From positions 1 to 8,687 of the forward strand of contig CALFYL010000214.1 in assembly GCA_937952135.1 (NCBI GenBank): 8,687 bases of DNA. Reading direction: 5' to 3'. Made by a program: the position numbers and the translations under genes. Source of the DNA: an uncultured Planctomycetia bacterium (lineage in GTDB: Bacteria; Planctomycetota; UBA1135; GCA-002686595). Under the pieces are notes generated by a model. That model saw nothing but the letters and a program-made list of their open reading frames with translations, had not been told where the DNA came from and searched no databases. This document shows positions 6,424 to 8,687 of this stretch, piece by piece; the stretch's first letter is position 1; each line of letters opens with the position of its first letter.

Positions 6424-7077
6424 ATGCCCGACGACCTGCTCGCCAAGTCCCTCGATGGACTCCCCGATCCACGCCGCTCGCTGGACCTGCTCGCCATGGC
6501 TCAAGCGGGCGATCGCCAAGCGCTCGAGGACCTGCTCGCGCGTTACCAGGAGCGCATCCGCCGCATCGTTCGCATCCAGCTCGGCGCGTCGCCGCTGCGG
6601 CGCGACTACGACTCCATGGACATCGTCCAAAGCACGTTCCGCGCGGCGCTGCCCAAGATCGGAGACCTCAAGCCGCGCAGCGCCGCAGGCCTCCTGCAAT
6701 GGCTCGCGCTGATCGCGACCAACCAACTCCGCGACGCCCACGCCGCGCAGCACGCGCTCAAGCGCGACATCGGGCGCGAAGTCGTGTTCGATCCCAATGC
6801 CAGCGTCGACGGCGTCGCGGCGCAACTGAGCGCGCCGGATGCCAGCCCGGAGCACAGTGCGCTGCTCCACGAAGTGCGCGAGCTGCTCGACGCCGAGGTC
6901 GCTCGCCTGCCCGAAGACCAGCGCCGCGTGGTCGTGTTGCGCGACTACTGCGGCGAGGACTGGGACCGCATTGCCGCCGAGCTGGAACGCGGCAACGGCG
7001 CGGCGCGCGAACTGCACCAGCGGGCGTGGATCAAGTTGCGCCAAGCGTTGCGACCCAAGCTGATCGACCGTGAGTAG
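6424..7077 (+). CDS. ECF-type sigma-70 family RNA polymerase sigma factor (kinase-linked), right module
   Basis: This 217-residue sigma factor belongs to a different ECF subtype from the left-module one. Region 2 spans about 20-115: AQAGDRQALEDLLARYQERI (26-45), then the core-binding block DSMDIVQSTFRAALPKI (63-79) and LLQWLALIATNQLRDA (90-105). Region 4 spans about 146-213, with the family signature LPEDQRRVVVLRDY (162-175), a helix-turn-helix about 179-205 (DWDRIAAELERGNGAAREL) and a basic end. The start at 6424 is chosen because the protein begins shortly before region 2, as in relatives. An open frame continues upstream to an ATG at 6163, but that stretch looks non-coding and would overlap the divergent gene's start. 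No clear Shine-Dalgarno sequence is present. The kinase gene follows after 21 nt, which implies co-transcription. No anti-sigma gene is seen. Family call is firm; the start is less certain. Confidence 0.92.
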   Translation: MPDDLLAKSLDGLPDPRRSLDLLAMAQAGDRQALEDLLARYQERIRRIVRIQLGASPLRRDYDSMDIVQSTFRAALPKIGDLKPRSAAGLLQWLALIATNQLRDAHAAQHALKRDIGREVVFDPNASVDGVAAQLSAPDASPEHSALLHEVRELLDAEVARLPEDQRRVVVLRDYCGEDWDRIAAELERGNGAARELHQRAWIKLRQALRPKLIDRE

Positions 7078-7085
7078 AGCGCCCC

Positions 7086-7091
7086 AGGGAG
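7086..7091 (+). promoter_or_regulatory. Ribosome binding site of the right-module kinase
   Basis: AGGGAG lies 7 nt before the ATG at 7099, inside the 21-nt gap after the sigma gene. It favours 7099 over a second in-frame ATG at 7108. Confidence 0.6.
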
Positions 7092-7098
7092 CTGAGAG

Positions 7099-8687
7099 AT
7101 GACCGGCATGGACGAACCCCAACGTCGAATCGAAGCTGAGTCGCTGTTTGCCGCCTGGGCATCACGCATCGAGGCTGGCGAGCAACTCGACTTCGACGAC
7201 CTAGTGAGCGCGCACCCGGCGCTCGAAGCCGAACTACGCGAGCTGCACGACGACTGGAAGTTGTTCGCGCCGATCCTGGGCAACGTGGTGCCCGGGCTGA
7301 TCGCGAGCGGCGACGGGCTGGTGCTCCCGTCGCTCACGCGCGGGCCAGACACCGACGACGCCCCGCCGTCGGACGAGCTGCTTGCGAAGCTCGGCATCCA
7401 CGTGCCAAACGAGGGGCGCTACCGATTCCGAGCTGTCATCGCCCGAGGTGGGCAGGGTGTAGTCATCAAGGTCTGGGACACCAAGCTCAACCGGCCGCTT
7501 GCAATGAAGGTCGTCCTCGGGCGCGGCGAGGACCGACCGACCGGCGAGACTCCGCGCGTGGACGGCCGATCGCTAAGTCGCTTCGTCGACGAGGCGCGCA
7601 TCGCGAGCCAGCTCAACCACCCCGGCATCGTGCCTGTGCACGAGCTCGGCGCTGACGAGACCGGACGGGCGTTCTTCACGATGAAGCTCGTCAAGGGCGA
7701 GGACCTCTCGCGCGTGTTCGAGAGGGTCAAGCGCGGCGAGGACGGCCTCACCCTCCCGCGCGCGGTGGGCTACCTGCTGCGTGTGTGCGAAGCGATGGCC
7801 TACGCGCACGACCGCGGCGTCATCCACCGCGACCTCAAGCCCGCGAACGTCATGGTCGGCGCGTACGGCGAAGTGCACGTGATGGACTGGGGCCTCGCGC
7901 GCGTCGTCGGCGAGGCATCCGCCGCTCCGGTCGCATCCACCAAGCGTCCGACCGTGCCGGTAAGCCAGGTCGACTCTGTGCGGCGCGCCGAGCGCGCAAC
8001 CACGCCCGACACTCCGCTGGCCACCGAGCACGGCGACCAAGTCGGCACGCCCTGCTACATGTCGCCTGAGCAAGCGCGCGGCGACCTCGGCGCAGTTGGT
8101 CCGCAGTCCGACGTGTACGCCGTCGGCGCGATGCTCTACCAGCTCCTGACCGGCGAGCCTCCCTACCTGCCCGGCAACCAGCATCTGCCCCCGGCGGTTG
8201 TGGTGATGAACGTCCTCCACGGCCCGCCCAAGCCGGTCGAAGAACTCGCGCCGCGGGCGATCCCCGAACTGGTGGCGATCTGCGAGCGTGCGATGACTCG
8301 TGAGCCGAGTGATCGCTATGCATCGATGACCGCGCTCGCGATGGACTTGCAGGCGTTCCTCGATGGGCGCGTGGTCAACGCCTACGAGACGGGAACGTGG
8401 GCCGAGACGCGGAAGTGGGTGAGGCGGAACAGGGCGCTGACGGCGGCTGTCGCCGCGACGGTCGTGGTCTCGATCGTGAGCGGGGCGCTTTCGCTCTGGC
8501 TCGTCGAGGCCCGTTCAGCCGAAGCGCAAAGAGCGAATGCCAACGCCGCGAGAGTCGCCGCGGCCACGAGCCTGGCGGCGATCCGAACGGCAGAACTGGG
8601 GCTGAAGCTGAACAATGCCGCGTTGGTCCGCAGAGTGCTTGACCCGCTTCCGATCGACCAACGAAATTGGGAATGGCAGTTCCTCAG
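7099..8687 (+). CDS. Membrane-anchored Ser/Thr protein kinase (3' end beyond window), probably with C-terminal WD40 repeats
   Basis: The gene is open for 529 codons to the right edge. An acidic helical N-terminal region (about 8-60, with AGEQLDFDDLVSAHPALEAE) resembles the leader of many planctomycete kinases. The kinase domain spans about 108-422: ARGGQGVV loop (115-122), Lys137, Glu165, HRD 243-245 (catalytic Asp245), Lys247, Asn250, the magnesium motif as DWG (263-265) instead of DFG, and SPEQARG at 322-328 in place of APE. DWG is frequent in this lineage and the kinase should be active. The segment between DWG and TPCYMSPE is about 50 residues, some 25-30 longer than usual, and rich in Thr/Ser. 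One membrane span lies at about 446-468, preceded by basic WVRRNR (440-445). A helical linker then ends in LDPLPIDQRNWEWQFL (514-529), the pattern that precedes WD40 propellers in planctomycete kinases. The sensor half is therefore predicted to be a propeller just outside the window. The gene probably forms an operon with the sigma gene 21 nt upstream. Confidence 0.93.
   Translation, partial: MTGMDEPQRRIEAESLFAAWASRIEAGEQLDFDDLVSAHPALEAELRELHDDWKLFAPILGNVVPGLIASGDGLVLPSLTRGPDTDDAPPSDELLAKLGIHVPNEGRYRFRAVIARGGQGVVIKVWDTKLNRPLAMKVVLGRGEDRPTGETPRVDGRSLSRFVDEARIASQLNHPGIVPVHELGADETGRAFFTMKLVKGEDLSRVFERVKRGEDGLTLPRAVGYLLRVCEAMAYAHDRGVIHRDLKPANVMVGAYGEVHVMDWGLARVVGEASAAPVASTKRPTVPVSQVDSVRRAERATTPDTPLATEHGDQVGTPCYMSPEQARGDLGAVGPQSDVYAVGAMLYQLLTGEPPYLPGNQHLPPAVVVMNVLHGPPKPVEELAPRAIPELVAICERAMTREPSDRYASMTALAMDLQAFLDGRVVNAYETGTWAETRKWVRRNRALTAAVAATVVVSIVSGALSLWLVEARSAEAQRANANAARVAAATSLAAIRTAELGLKLNNAALVRRVLDPLPIDQRNWEWQFL

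Noticed and set aside
5681..6712. A 343-codon plus-strand open frame crossing the ICMT-like gene and the start of the right sigma gene.
   Set aside because: It conflicts with a membrane protein supported by hydrophobic spans and a strong ribosome binding site, and with the correct sigma frame. Its product is charged and repetitive.
6325..7122. A 265-codon minus-strand open frame opposite the right sigma factor.
   Set aside because: It is the antisense shadow of a sigma gene with intact regions 2 and 4, and it shows no recognisable family.

Overview
The window is GC-rich and carries two back-to-back 'ECF sigma factor + Ser/Thr protein kinase' modules. They are divergently arranged around a small membrane-protein gene. 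The kinase types point to the Planctomycetota or a close PVC relative: a zinc-ribbon-headed kinase with a giant C-terminal half, and a DWG-type kinase ending in the lead-in to a WD40 propeller. The sigma factors, with TTRWS and LPEDQRRVVVLRDY signatures, point the same way. This assignment rests on recalled family patterns, not on a search.

Left module, minus strand. An ECF sigma factor (5344 to 4589) is followed 54 nt later by a 1437-residue receptor-like kinase (4534 to 221). From N to C terminus the kinase has a CxxC/CxxC zinc ribbon, an intact kinase domain, one membrane span, a TPR-like helical stretch, about four Ig-like domains, a 12-cysteine DnaJ-type CxxCxGxG region, a squalene-cyclase/prenyltransferase-like alpha-toroid and a terminal jelly-roll-like domain. 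Its stop codon overlaps, as TTGA, a possible TTG start of a further ORF that runs off the left edge and begins like a signal peptide.

Middle, minus strand. A 219-residue multi-span protein (6175 to 5516) resembles the isoprenylcysteine carboxyl methyltransferase/PEMT-type membrane methyltransferases and has a clear Shine-Dalgarno sequence. A 171-nt gap separates it from the left sigma gene. A 248-nt region (6176-6423) separates it from the right module and should hold the divergent promoters.

Right module, plus strand. A second, dissimilar ECF sigma factor (6424-7077) is followed 21 nt later by a kinase (7099 to the right edge, incomplete) with a DWG magnesium loop, a long activation-segment insertion, one membrane span and a linker typical of kinases with C-terminal WD40 repeats.

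Inferred working model: in each module an envelope-spanning kinase senses a signal through a different sensor half and acts on the transcription program of the sigma factor encoded just upstream, probably by phosphorylation. A precedent is the kinase-linked ECF43 pair EcfP/PknT of Vibrio parahaemolyticus. Base composition falls from about 65-73% GC in the kinase-encoding part of the left gene to about 47-50% in several stretches of its 3' part, so the sensor half may have a separate history. No tRNA, rRNA, CRISPR array or insertion sequence was seen.
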